From Mobilisporobacter senegalensis (lineage in GTDB: Bacteria > Bacillota > Clostridia > Lachnospirales > Lachnospiraceae), in NCBI RefSeq assembly GCF_003752155.1, contig NZ_RJVG01000004.1:62001-126000 (forward strand): a stretch of 64,000 bases of DNA. The letters are read 5' to 3'. Within the stretch, counting starts at the first letter, position 1. The number at the start of each line of letters is the position of its first letter. The notes under the pieces are model-generated. The model ran no database searches, was not told the origin of the DNA, and was given only the letters and a program-made list of their open reading frames with translations. The position numbers and the translations under genes were made by a program. This document shows positions 55,788 to 64,000 of the stretch, in pieces.

Positions 55788-56579
55788 TTAGATGATACCA
55801 AAATGTTTCAGTGCATGCTCAATGCCATCTTCATGGATTCCTTTTGTAATATATGAAGCGGTTTCTAATGCACAAACTTCTCCCTGACCCATTGCAATAC
55901 TATTAGGCACATAAGAAAGCATAGGAAGATCATTGGAACTATCTCCAAAAGCAAATGCACTATCTAATGGCATCTTATGATGATCTAAAAGAAATGCGAT
56001 CCCGGTTGCTTTTGAATATCCTTTCGGTATTACTTCATATCGGTCATCTTCCCGGTCTATAATCTCATAATCTTTTGCTAATTCTTTATGGAATCTTTTT
56101 ACGTCACTTTTCTCACTTGCTTTACAAAAGAATTTATCAAAAATTAAATCTTCATCATTCCAGGTTTTATTAATTCCATATCCTTTTAATGCAAAATTGG
56201 TTCTAATACTATTGATATAAGGATGTATCCCTTCAAGGTCATCAAAATACACATCTGTATCCCCTTCCAGAACAGCATCTATTTTACAGCTGCGAAGTAA
56301 CTGGATAATTCTTTTACATTCATCTGCTCCAATGGATTTAGAGAATAATATTTCATTACCGGATTTAATATAGGTACCACATCCACATACATACCCATCA
56401 AATCCAATATCCTGTACAGTTGTATCAACAATAGAATATGTTCTTCCAGTATTTATATAGACTAAATGCCCCTTCTTTCTTGCTTCTCTTAATCCTCGTA
56501 TTGCTGATTCTGGTACTGTGTTCGTATCTTCTCTTAATAATGTACCATCTATATCAAAAAATAGAATTTTTTTACTCAT
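55788..56579 (-). CDS. HAD superfamily (Cof-type) phosphatase
   Basis: A 263-residue HAD hydrolase of the Cof/YidA type. Motif I FFDIDGTLL (nucleophile and acid Asp), motif II INTGRT, a C2-type cap in the middle, motif III Lys in KGYSKATGI, and motif IV FAFGDSSNDLPML. Family members dephosphorylate sugar phosphates or cofactors such as FMN. Cytoplasmic. Its start is 6 bp past the stop of a GNAT gene, so the two form an operon. Confidence 0.92.
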   Translation of the reverse strand: MSKKILFFDIDGTLLREDTNTVPESAIRGLREARKKGHLVYINTGRTYSIVDTTVQDIGFDGYVCGCGTYIKSGNEILFSKSIGADECKRIIQLLRSCKIDAVLEGDTDVYFDDLEGIHPYINSIRTNFALKGYGINKTWNDEDLIFDKFFCKASEKSDVKRFHKELAKDYEIIDREDDRYEVIPKGYSKATGIAFLLDHHKMPLDSAFAFGDSSNDLPMLSYVPNSIAMGQGEVCALETASYITKGIHEDGIEHALKHFGII

Positions 56580-56585
56580 AATAAC

Positions 56586-57116
56586 CTATCTTTCTATTGT
56601 GCCATTCAATGAAAGCTTTTTCTCCATTACATAATCATCCATCACATAGCCGTGTCCAATGTCCGTGACTTGAGCATATGCCTTAATAAAACCATTCTTT
56701 TCATATGCCCTGATTGAACTTTCATTCTGTCGATTTACTGTTAACCAAATCTTATTATACTCTTTTTTCCTGCAGATTTCTACTAAGAAAGCAAAAGTCT
56801 GGCTTCCATATCCTAATCCACGATGTTCTTTATCAATATATACTTTGCTTAAGAATAATCTCTTGTATTCCGGCTCCTCTTTGATTCCCATAAAACCAAC
56901 ATACAATCCCTCTACCTGAAGCAGATAATACTTATATCCCTGACTATCCATCTGTTCTCTTATGGCATTCCTTGATTGAAATTTCTCAAGCATATAATCA
57001 ATCTGGCTTTGATCCAGAATCTTACTATAATGTTCTCTCCATATCCTGTCAGCAAGACTGACTATTTCATCTATCTGACTTTCTTCTGATACCTCCATAA
57101 AAATTACCTGATTCAT
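56586..57116 (-). CDS. GNAT family N-acetyltransferase
   Basis: From ATG 57116 (AAAGGGG upstream), 176 residues. GLYVGFMGIKEEPEYKRLFLSKVYIDKEHRGLGYGSQTFAFLVE shows the beta4 strand and motif A (HRGLGYG), and IRAYEKNGFIKAYAQVTDIGHGYVMDDYVMEK is the usual C-terminal block. Resembles the ribosomal/spermidine GNATs of Clostridia; substrate unknown. Upstream lies an inverted-repeat element that would be in its leader mRNA. Confidence 0.88.
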   Translation of the reverse strand: MNQVIFMEVSEESQIDEIVSLADRIWREHYSKILDQSQIDYMLEKFQSRNAIREQMDSQGYKYYLLQVEGLYVGFMGIKEEPEYKRLFLSKVYIDKEHRGLGYGSQTFAFLVEICRKKEYNKIWLTVNRQNESSIRAYEKNGFIKAYAQVTDIGHGYVMDDYVMEKKLSLNGTIER

Positions 57117-57141
57117 CTTTCCATCCCCTTTACAAAATTCT

Positions 57142-57300
57142 ATTTTAGGCATTTGCGAAACTATTAAGTTTTCTGAATTTGTAAAGTAATTAATACGAAT
57201 TCCTCCGCTCCAACGCTCCTTCCGCTTAGCTTCCGCTCCGGAATTGTATTAATTATTTCACAAATAAATATAATTTTAGAGTTTCCCAATTGCCTAAAAT
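57142..57300. repeat. MITE-like or large-hairpin element, about 159 bp
   Basis: Arms of about 61 bp (57142-57203 and 57240-57300) are imperfect inverted copies, starting with attttaggca and ending at aattcc / ggaatt. The centre is a GC-rich segment repeating tccgctc and cttccgct. A 12-bp direct repeat aaaattctattt flanks or overlaps the ends (57135-57146, 57297-57308). No coding capacity. Composition differs sharply from the surroundings. Confidence 0.75.
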
Positions 57301-57388
57301 TCTATTTGAATAAATTTTAAATAAAAAGCAAAATATAAGCCTATGTATCAAGTGAAAATAATGAACAACAAATAGAAATCTTAATATA

Positions 57389-58123
57389 TTAGAGTATGTA
57401 TGTTTTAATAAATTCATAGAACACTGGGACCAATACAGCCGGAAGTAAATTACCCGTTTTTATCTTCTTACCGAATATCATATTAATACCAATTGCAAAT
57501 ATTAAAATAGAACCTATAAAAGAAAGATTCGATATTAACCGGTCACTTAAGAAAGGTTCGATTCCCTTTGCTGATATGGTTAAAAGACCTTGATATATCC
57601 CAAGGGGAATCGCAGAAAAAAGTACTCCTATCCCCAGTGTAGATGCAAAGATAATTACTGCAACACCGTCAATAACGGATTTCGCATATAACATGGTCGC
57701 ATCCCCGGTAAGCCCGTCCTGAATGGACCCTACGATTGACATAGCACCGATACAAACGAGTAATGATGCGCTGACAAATCCTTCTACAAAGGTCTCTCCT
57801 TTCTCACCTTTCACATGTAAGGATTTCTTGCAGAATTCTCCCATTCGTTCCAGTCTCGCTTCAATATTGATTGCTTCCCCCATTAATGCTCCAATAGCCA
57901 GTGAGGCAATCATAAGCATCGTATTACCCGTTTGAAGTTCTCCATCAGTTACAGTGAGCATCCCCTTTAAAGCGCCTGTAAGCCCAATAAACATAACTGC
58001 AAGGCCCAATGCATACATTATGGTATCCCTGAACCTTTGTTTTAATCCATTGCTTAATAAAATACCAATTGTTGACCCTATTATAATAGCTGCCATATTT
58101 GCAATTGTACCAGTACCGATCAT
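57389..58123 (-). CDS. DUF554 membrane protein
   Basis: A 244-residue protein with six or seven membrane helices of the DUF554 (YdfK/YqgA-like) family. Openings MIGTGTIANMAAIIIGSTIGILL and GLAVMFIGLTGALKG, then FVSASLLVCIGAMSIVGSIQDGL and MLYAKSVIDGVAVIIFAS are family signatures. The transported substrate is not established; some relatives are listed as possible metal or small-molecule transporters. Single gene. Confidence 0.9.
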   Translation of the reverse strand: MIGTGTIANMAAIIIGSTIGILLSNGLKQRFRDTIMYALGLAVMFIGLTGALKGMLTVTDGELQTGNTMLMIASLAIGALMGEAINIEARLERMGEFCKKSLHVKGEKGETFVEGFVSASLLVCIGAMSIVGSIQDGLTGDATMLYAKSVIDGVAVIIFASTLGIGVLFSAIPLGIYQGLLTISAKGIEPFLSDRLISNLSFIGSILIFAIGINMIFGKKIKTGNLLPAVLVPVFYEFIKTYIL

Positions 58124-58312
58124 GTTGTCACTCCTTTAATTCTTCCGTTGAAATATATTTTAATACTTTACCATTCTACCAGGATACTGTCAAGTGATTG
58201 GAAATTACTTACGATATAAAGTTTTTATAATTTTTGTCTTTCCTTTTTTGCCAATAAGAATTATAATGAAAAAATAGTAAATAATACTATATGAAAGGAT
58301 GTTTGATCAAAT

Positions 58313-58642
58313 ATGAAAAAATTAGGAAAGTTTATATTTGGAACTTTATCAATAGCTGCGATTGCAGGAGGTGTATTTTATTTTTTGAAGAACTTTGCAA
58401 ATAAAACTGCTACTGATGACTTTGATGATTTTGAAGATGATTTCGAAGACGATTTTGAAGATGATTTCGATAGCTTAGACACAGAAGACAACAGGAAATC
58501 AACCACAAAAAAGGACTCTAGGGAATATGTCACAATAAATATTACACAAGAAAATAGTGAAAATAATACTGAAGAAGCAGCAGAAACTTTAGAAGAGAAA
58601 TCAGAAACTTCAGAAGAAGCGGAAACTTCAGAAGAAAAATAG
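58313..58642 (+). CDS. Membrane-anchored acidic protein
   Basis: A 109-residue protein: Lys-rich start, one membrane helix (about residues 8-26, FIFGTLSIAAIAGGVFYFL), then a very acidic segment built from the repeat DDFED (about residues 37-54) and a Glu/Ser/Thr tail with repeats of SEETSEEAET type. Topology suggests a cytoplasmic acidic tail, or an external one if the helix acts as a signal anchor. Similar low-complexity proteins are common in Lachnospiraceae; no function is known. AAAGGATG precedes the ATG by a long spacing. Confidence 0.6.
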   Translation: MKKLGKFIFGTLSIAAIAGGVFYFLKNFANKTATDDFDDFEDDFEDDFEDDFDSLDTEDNRKSTTKKDSREYVTINITQENSENNTEEAAETLEEKSETSEEAETSEEK

Positions 58643-58673
58643 AAAATAGATTGTTACAAAACAAATATTATTG

Positions 58674-58714
58674 AAAGAGAAGCCATATGTTCCTGGAATA
58701 CATGGCTTCTCTTT
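58674..58714 (+). terminator. Terminator
   Basis: Perfect 13-bp stem aaagagaagccat / atggcttctcttt with a 15-base loop; A- and T-runs on either side, so it can act on both strands, also for the convergent ZIP gene. Confidence 0.8.
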
Positions 58715-58746
58715 ATGCAATAAATTCTTATATTCTATAGTTCTTC

Positions 58747-59550
58747 TTATCCTAATGCAATGTCCATGAAAGTCATTAACATAAACCCTAACATTGCACC
58801 CATAGACGCTGTATGTCCATAAAGATGGGCATCTGTCTGTGACTCAGGGATTAATTCTTCTACCACTACAAATATCATAGCTCCTGCTGCAAATGATAAT
58901 GCATATGGAAGGAGTGAACCAACAGAAGATGCTAACCATGCGCCTAACACTGCTGCGATTGGCTCAACAAGACCTGAAGCCTGACCGTACATAAAACTTT
59001 TTAGTCTTGATGCACCATCCCTTCGAAGAGGAATAGAGACTGCTGCACCTTCTGGAAAGTTCTGTAATCCAATACCGATTGCCAGAATAATTGCACTGGC
59101 AACCGTAGCTTCTGAACTGCTGCCGGCAGTACCAAATGCAACACCAAAAGATAATCCTTCCGGAATATTATGAAGAGTAATAGCCGTTATCAATAATATA
59201 CTTCTTCTTAAATTCTTGTTGCCCTTTAAATTCTTGGCATCATCTTCCACATGGTGGATATGAGGAAATAATTTATCTGCTGCAAACAGGAACAATCCAC
59301 CTAATCCAAAGCCAACAATAATTGGCAGCCATGGGAATTTGTCATTTGAACTAATTTCTAAGGCCGGAAGTAAAAGTGACCAAAATGATGCCGCAATCAT
59401 AATTCCACTGGCAAAACCAAGCATTAAATTTAATATTTTCGGTTTAATTTCTTTAAAAAAGAAAACCATTGCTGCCCCTAGTGCAGTCATTCCCCAGGTA
59501 AAGGTTCCGCCTAGCAGGGCTAATAAAACGGGATTCATATTTTCAAACAT
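58747..59550 (-). CDS. ZIP family metal transporter
   Basis: A 267-residue ZIP (ZupT/GufA-like) transporter with eight helices. The metal-site motifs are in helices 4 and 5: HNIPEGLSFG and QNFPEGAAVS. A His-rich cytoplasmic loop lies between helices 3 and 4 (FPHIHHVEDDAKN), which often binds zinc. It takes up zinc, iron or manganese. AAGGAGA before the ATG. Single gene, no Zur or Fur box identified by eye. Confidence 0.93.
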   Translation of the reverse strand: MFENMNPVLLALLGGTFTWGMTALGAAMVFFFKEIKPKILNLMLGFASGIMIAASFWSLLLPALEISSNDKFPWLPIIVGFGLGGLFLFAADKLFPHIHHVEDDAKNLKGNKNLRRSILLITAITLHNIPEGLSFGVAFGTAGSSSEATVASAIILAIGIGLQNFPEGAAVSIPLRRDGASRLKSFMYGQASGLVEPIAAVLGAWLASSVGSLLPYALSFAAGAMIFVVVEELIPESQTDAHLYGHTASMGAMLGFMLMTFMDIALG

Positions 59551-59646
59551 ATCTTATCTCCTTTCTATTGTATTTTTCTTTTACTTTTTAATATACGACG
59601 TACAATCAATCCATCTCTTTTCATCAAATACAACCAATAAAATAAA

Positions 59647-61386
59647 CTATTTATTCTGTCTTATATTATACAGGCTCGCATAGATTCCGTCCAGTTGTAA
59701 TAATTCTTCATGGCTTCCTTTTTCTTTGATCCCTTCCTCTGTAAGAACTACAATACTTTTAGCATTCTGGATTGTTGTAAGCCTGTGGGCAATTACAAAA
59801 GTAGTTCTGTTTTTGGCAAGCTTTTCTAAGGAGTCCTGTACCACCTTTTCACTTTCATTATCCAGTGCTGAGGTCGCTTCATCAAAAATTAGGATCGGTG
59901 GGTTTTTGAGAAATACCCTGGCAATACTTAATCTTTGTTTTTGGCCGCCGGATAGTTTAATACCTCTTTGACCAATATATGTGTCATACCCGTCTGGAAG
60001 CTCCATAATAAAGTCATGAGCATTGGCATTTTTCGCTGCTTCTATTATTTCTTCCGTAGTAGCATCTAATTTACCATATCGGATATTGTCAAAAACCGTT
60101 CCTGCAAATAGATATACATCTTGCTGGACAATACCAATATTCTTTCTTAGTGACTTTAATTTTATATCTCTGATATCTTTCCCATCTATTAATATGCTGC
60201 CCTCTGATACTTCATAAAATCGTGGAATCAGACTGCACATAGTCGTTTTTCCTACACCGGATGGACCAACAAGTGCAATATATTCACCGGCTTCCACTTT
60301 TAAGTTGATATTACGGAAGACATCTGCACTTGTATCATCATATTTAAATGTTACATCTCTAAATTCAATATCTCCCTTTACATCTATTAATTCTTTTGCC
60401 GTCTTTTTGTCTTGGATATCAGGCTCGATATCTAATATTTCCATAAAACGGTCAAAGCCGGTAATACCATTTTGGAATTGTTCTGTAAAGTTGATTAATT
60501 TTTTTACCGGATCAATTAAGTTATTAATGTATAGTAAGAATGTGAGCAGATCACCAAGGGATATTACCTTCTTTAAAATGAAATAGCCGCCACCAATGAT
60601 AACGACAACATTAATTAAGCTAATAAACAGACCCAGGCCTGAGTGAAAAACGGCCATTATAAAATAACTTGTTTTTTTGCTGTCTACAAACCGTGAATTT
60701 CCTCTATGAAACTTCTCCATCTCAACCTTTTCATTTGCAAAAGATTTAACTACACGTATACCTGAAAGATTATCTTCTATCTGAGCGTTAATATCGGCGA
60801 TTCTTTCCCTATTCTTTCGAAAGGCACCATTCATCTTATTCTTCATATGCATAGCATAGAACAGCATAATCGGAAGAAACGCAAATACAAGTATAGTGAG
60901 AGGCAGATTTACAGAGATAAGTATTACAAATGCACCTACAAATTTAATAATAGAGATTACAAGATCCTCCGGTCCATGATGGCATAACTCTGTAATATCA
61001 AATAAATCATTGGTAATTCTGGTCATGAGCTGTCCGGTTTTCTTGTTATCATAAAAATTAAAAGATAACTTTTGATAATGTTCAAAGATTTCATTCCTCA
61101 TATCAAATTCCATCTTTGCACCCATAATATGACCTTTATAAGCTATATAAAAGTTACCGATAAGTTCCAATATGGCAAGCCCCACCATAACCACTGCTAA
61201 TTTAAAAATGTGTGACATGGCTGCTTCAATTTCATATTGAACTAATATAGTATTCGTTATGTATCGAACAATTAACGGATATACCAGAGTAATTGCAGAA
61301 ACTAATAATGCAAAAAACATATCCGTAAAAAATAATGATTTATATGGTTTATAATAGGATAGGAATTTCTTTGTCTTTCTATTCAT
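59647..61386 (-). CDS. ABC exporter, fused permease/ATPase (MsbA/MdlB type)
   Basis: A 579-residue half-transporter. Six membrane helices in the first 310 residues, then a nucleotide-binding domain with Walker A GPSGVGKTT, signature LSGGQKQR, Walker B ILIFDEATSALD and switch His in VIAHRLTT. It works as a homodimer, or as a heterodimer with another half, but no partner is adjacent. Likely exports a lipid, peptide or drug. A perfect 18-bp palindrome overlaps its probable -10 box, so a dimeric repressor may control it. Confidence 0.92.
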   Translation of the reverse strand: MNRKTKKFLSYYKPYKSLFFTDMFFALLVSAITLVYPLIVRYITNTILVQYEIEAAMSHIFKLAVVMVGLAILELIGNFYIAYKGHIMGAKMEFDMRNEIFEHYQKLSFNFYDNKKTGQLMTRITNDLFDITELCHHGPEDLVISIIKFVGAFVILISVNLPLTILVFAFLPIMLFYAMHMKNKMNGAFRKNRERIADINAQIEDNLSGIRVVKSFANEKVEMEKFHRGNSRFVDSKKTSYFIMAVFHSGLGLFISLINVVVIIGGGYFILKKVISLGDLLTFLLYINNLIDPVKKLINFTEQFQNGITGFDRFMEILDIEPDIQDKKTAKELIDVKGDIEFRDVTFKYDDTSADVFRNINLKVEAGEYIALVGPSGVGKTTMCSLIPRFYEVSEGSILIDGKDIRDIKLKSLRKNIGIVQQDVYLFAGTVFDNIRYGKLDATTEEIIEAAKNANAHDFIMELPDGYDTYIGQRGIKLSGGQKQRLSIARVFLKNPPILIFDEATSALDNESEKVVQDSLEKLAKNRTTFVIAHRLTTIQNAKSIVVLTEEGIKEKGSHEELLQLDGIYASLYNIRQNK

Positions 61387-61411
61387 TGTGCACCTCCTTA
61401 GGTAGTCGATT

Positions 61412-61429
61412 GGGATACTATAGTATCCC
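61412..61429. promoter_or_regulatory. Palindromic operator over the ABC exporter promoter
   Basis: gggatactatagtatccc is an 18-bp perfect palindrome. On the minus strand TATAGT inside it serves as -10 with TTGTAA 16 bp upstream. It is 26 bp before the exporter start codon. Confidence 0.65.
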
Positions 61430-61553
61430 GGATTTATGTTACAAATTCCTCTGTGAAGATACCTTTCACATGGGCATCATATCAATTGTATCACAAATGG
61501 CATGATTATAGAGCATCCCAAATACTTAATAATAAATATTATTACCAAGGAAA

Positions 61554-61587
61554 GGCCATCCCACAATAAAATAATTGTGAGATAGCC
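61554..61587 (-). terminator. Terminator after pfkA
   Basis: Long stem ggccatcccacaat / attgtgagatagcc (G-T pairs and one mismatch); T-run on the minus strand is short. Confidence 0.6.
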
Positions 61588-61610
61588 CTTAAATTTAATA
61601 GTATCTTAAA

Positions 61611-62585
61611 TTATCTGGATAATCTTCTGGCAGTTTCATATACATATTGATCCACATCTTTTGTCATGGATAATGCTTCATCAATATCATAATCCACAAA
61701 TTCACCGCCACGGTAACCAATTACCCGGTTTGATTTACCTTCAGTTAATAAATCAACGGCCTTTGCTCCCATAATTGATGCATATACCCTGTCTTTACAT
61801 GTTGGACTGCCGCCTCTTTGGATATGACCGATTACGGTTGCTCTTGTTTCAACACCAGTTGCTGCTTCAATTCTCTTAGCCATTCCAAATGAATCGCCAA
61901 TACCTTCCGCATTTACAATAATATGATGTCTTTTTCCCACTTTTTTCTTTTGAAGAATATTGTCTATAATTGCTTGTTCGTTATGGTCGTATCTTTCAGT
62001 GATCAAGACCTCTTCTGCTCCATTGGCAATACCGCACCAAAGAGCAATATAGCCTGCATTGCGCCCCATAACTTCAATGATACTGCATCTTTCGTGAGAT
62101 GTTGAGGTATCCCTTACTTTGTCAATTGCTTCCATTGCTGTATTAACTGCAGTATCAAAACCAATTGTATAATCAGTACATGTTATATCAAGATCTATCG
62201 TTCCTGGCAATGCCACTGTGTTAATTCCTAATCCTGCTAATTTCTTAGCTCCCTGGAAGGAACCATCACCACCAATGACTACCAGTCCATCAATATTATG
62301 TTTTCTTAAAATATCCGCACCTTTTTGTTGCCCTTCTGGAGTTTTAAATTCATTACAACGTGCAGTATAAATGATTGTGCCGCCTCTTTGTATGATATCA
62401 GAAACGCTTTCAGCAGTCATATCAATGATATCTTCTTCTAATAACCCTGCATAACCACGTCTTATACCTTTTACTTTCAATCCAGCAGAAATACCTACTC
62501 TAACAACAGCTCTTATCGCGGCATTCATTCCCGGTGCATCTCCACCACTTGTTAATACACCTATCGTTTTAATATTATTAGACAT
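61611..62585 (-). CDS. pfkA: ATP-dependent 6-phosphofructokinase
   Basis: A 324-residue PfkA, usual length. ATP-site GGDAPGMNAAIRAVVR and GGDGSFQGA, catalytic TIDLDI (the family has TIDND; here the usual Asn is Leu), substrate contacts MGRNAGYIAL and the late GHIQRGGSPT. Makes fructose 1,6-bisphosphate in glycolysis. Directly downstream of dnaE as in many Clostridia, 60 bp after its stop. Confidence 0.97.
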   Translation of the reverse strand: MSNNIKTIGVLTSGGDAPGMNAAIRAVVRVGISAGLKVKGIRRGYAGLLEEDIIDMTAESVSDIIQRGGTIIYTARCNEFKTPEGQQKGADILRKHNIDGLVVIGGDGSFQGAKKLAGLGINTVALPGTIDLDITCTDYTIGFDTAVNTAMEAIDKVRDTSTSHERCSIIEVMGRNAGYIALWCGIANGAEEVLITERYDHNEQAIIDNILQKKKVGKRHHIIVNAEGIGDSFGMAKRIEAATGVETRATVIGHIQRGGSPTCKDRVYASIMGAKAVDLLTEGKSNRVIGYRGGEFVDYDIDEALSMTKDVDQYVYETARRLSR

Positions 62586-62644
62586 TTTATTACCTCCATT
62601 AGGTTTTACGTTTCGCTTGTGCTTTTGTAAAAATTTATTATATT

Positions 62645-64000
62645 TTATAGCATATTTGTATTTTTTTCAATACTCTTTTGCTTCACCTTAATGTTATCTT
62701 GCCCATATTTTTCCTCAAGAATATGTATCAAAGACTTTTCCACCTTAATGTTCTTACTTTTCGGCAGATGTTTTATAACCTTTTCACATTCACAAAAGAT
62801 GCTTACACTGTCATTACCATCATATTTACTTAAAATCTCATATAAACTTTGTTCATTTTTGATAAAGTCCTCTTTTGCCTCAAACCGGACCCATAGTTCC
62901 AAAGGAATACTGTCAAATGCCGTTATACTTTGGCATATAAGTTTAGCATTCTTATCTTCTTCCACAGTAACCTTTCCTTTTAAAAAGACCTTATTATCCT
63001 CAAAAAGTAAAGACTTATTCTTTTCATAATCTCTCGGAAATACGATTACTTCCACTGTTCCTAATAAATCTTCAATAGTAATAAAAGCCATCATACTATT
63101 ATTTCTTGTGGATTTGATAGTCTTTGAGGTAATCATTCCACCAATGGTCACTGTACTGCCATCTGCTACTTTGGTCTTATTCGTTTCTTCATCCAGCATA
63201 AAATCTCCTGTAGTCGCAGTTATGTTATTGCGCCACATCTCTTCATATTCATCCATAGGATGGCCGCTTACATAAATTCCTATTACCTCTTTTTCAAAGC
63301 TTAAAATAATGTCTTTTGAATATTCACCTACATCTGGGAAATTCACTTCATATTCCAATTTTTCATCATCGGTGGCAAAATCAAATAAACTCATCTGTCC
63401 CGTAAGCTTTTTCTTCTTTTCCTGGTTTACTCCTTCTAATATCTGAATGTAAGACAGCATTTTCTGTTTTCTCGTGCCCGGAAGACTATCCAGAGCCCCT
63501 GACTTAATGAAACTTTCTATTGTTCTTTTATTTACTTCTTTTCCCGACAGTCTTTCGATAAAATCTTTTAAAGTTTTAAAATTTCCGCCGGACATACGTT
63601 CTGTGACAATTGCTTCAATCACAGGGCGACCGACGCCTTTTATGGCAGACAGAGCATAACGAATGGAATTTCCATTCACTGAGAAATTACTTTCTCCTTC
63701 ATTAATATCAGGAGGTAAAATTGAAATCCCCATTTGTCTGCAGGTAAAAATATATTCAGAAACTTTATTCATATTATCCATAACAGAAGTCATAAGAGCA
63801 GCCATAAATTCCAAGGGATAATAGTGTTTTAAATATGCAGTCTGATAAGTTACAACAGCATAAGCAGCAGCATGTGACTTATTAAAAGCATATTTTGCAA
63901 AATCTATCATTTCATCATAGATATGATTTGCAACTGCTTCTGTGATATTATTATTTACACATCCAATAACATTCTCTTCTTCATTACCATATACAAAGTT
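62645..64000 (-). CDS. dnaE: DNA polymerase III alpha subunit (DnaE), C-terminal part
   Basis: The frame stays open to the right edge, so the 5' end is outside the window; about 451 residues are visible. They begin in the end of the polymerase domain (DEMIDFAKYAFNKSHAAAYAVVTYQTAYLKHYYP), pass a helix-hairpin-helix region (ALSAIKGVGRPVIEAIV), and end with an OB-fold domain (VADGSTVTIGGMITSKTIKSTRNNSMMAFITIEDLLGTVEVIVFP) and a tau-binding-like tail. This is the replicative polymerase of the DnaE1 type. The catalytic aspartates are off the window. Confidence 0.95.
   Translation of the reverse strand, partial: NFVYGNEEENVIGCVNNNITEAVANHIYDEMIDFAKYAFNKSHAAAYAVVTYQTAYLKHYYPLEFMAALMTSVMDNMNKVSEYIFTCRQMGISILPPDINEGESNFSVNGNSIRYALSAIKGVGRPVIEAIVTERMSGGNFKTLKDFIERLSGKEVNKRTIESFIKSGALDSLPGTRKQKMLSYIQILEGVNQEKKKKLTGQMSLFDFATDDEKLEYEVNFPDVGEYSKDIILSFEKEVIGIYVSGHPMDEYEEMWRNNITATTGDFMLDEETNKTKVADGSTVTIGGMITSKTIKSTRNNSMMAFITIEDLLGTVEVIVFPRDYEKNKSLLFEDNKVFLKGKVTVEEDKNAKLICQSITAFDSIPLELWVRFEAKEDFIKNEQSLYEILSKYDGNDSVSIFCECEKVIKHLPKSKNIKVEKSLIHILEEKYGQDNIKVKQKSIEKNTNML

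Overview
The window is AT-rich DNA from a Gram-positive anaerobe of the class Clostridia, most like a Lachnospiraceae member. This rests on the dnaE-pfkA and infC-rpmI-rplT gene orders, a T-box before thrS, a flavodiiron protein, a DUF47-Pit pair, GGAGG-type ribosome sites and many MerR/LytTR regulators. No species can be named from sequence reading alone.

Layout. (1) 1-15.7 kb is left chromosomal backbone: the end of a secreted two-repeat protein, a two-component system with an FtsX-type ABC transporter, a chemoreceptor, hslO coupled to a MerR regulator, an AlkD-like glycosylase, a relic of a GGDEF gene, a tautomerase, a membrane-anchored hydrolase, a LytTR-DUF3021 pair, a second MerR regulator and a 52-residue hydrophobic peptide gene. 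(2) 15.8-41.4 kb is an integrative, probably mobilizable element in the 3' half of a tRNA-Leu(AAG) gene. Both ends carry tRNA-Leu 3'-half sequence and, about 120 bp inside each core, a matching pair of 8-bp repeats with 12-bp spacing that look like integrase arm sites. Its left part holds small secreted and membrane proteins, a Mor-type activator, a RecT/YqaJ recombination module, DUF5688, DUF932, a broken radC and a type III restriction-modification pair. Its right part holds a GLUG-repeat surface protein, a transglutaminase-like protein, a large zinc-ribbon/nuclease protein, DUF1413, MobC plus a short relaxase, two excisionase-like proteins, a tyrosine integrase and a primase/helicase-like protein whose P-loop appears lost. 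A decayed third copy of the element end lies between the halves (29.2-29.3 kb), so the island looks like two stacked elements. Several genes carry single in-frame stops, so it is partly decayed. (3) 41.4-64 kb is right backbone: tRNA-Leu, GNAT, flavodiiron protein, tRNA-Asn, peptidases, the infC operon with an attenuator leader and AUU start, a phosphate transporter with a Pho-box-like array, a probable niacin transporter with a candidate operator, a frameshifted MerR gene, tRNA-Leu(CAG), thrS with T-box, a HAD phosphatase, GNATs, an inverted-repeat element, DUF554, ZIP, an ABC exporter, pfkA and the 3' part of dnaE.

The clearest regulatory logic readable from the DNA: three MerR-family genes each sit behind a promoter with a 19-bp spacer, the hallmark of MerR control; an 11-bp-phased CTTAA array before the ABC transporter is a likely site for the neighbouring OmpR-type regulator; and TTAACA repeats with 11-bp phase precede pit.
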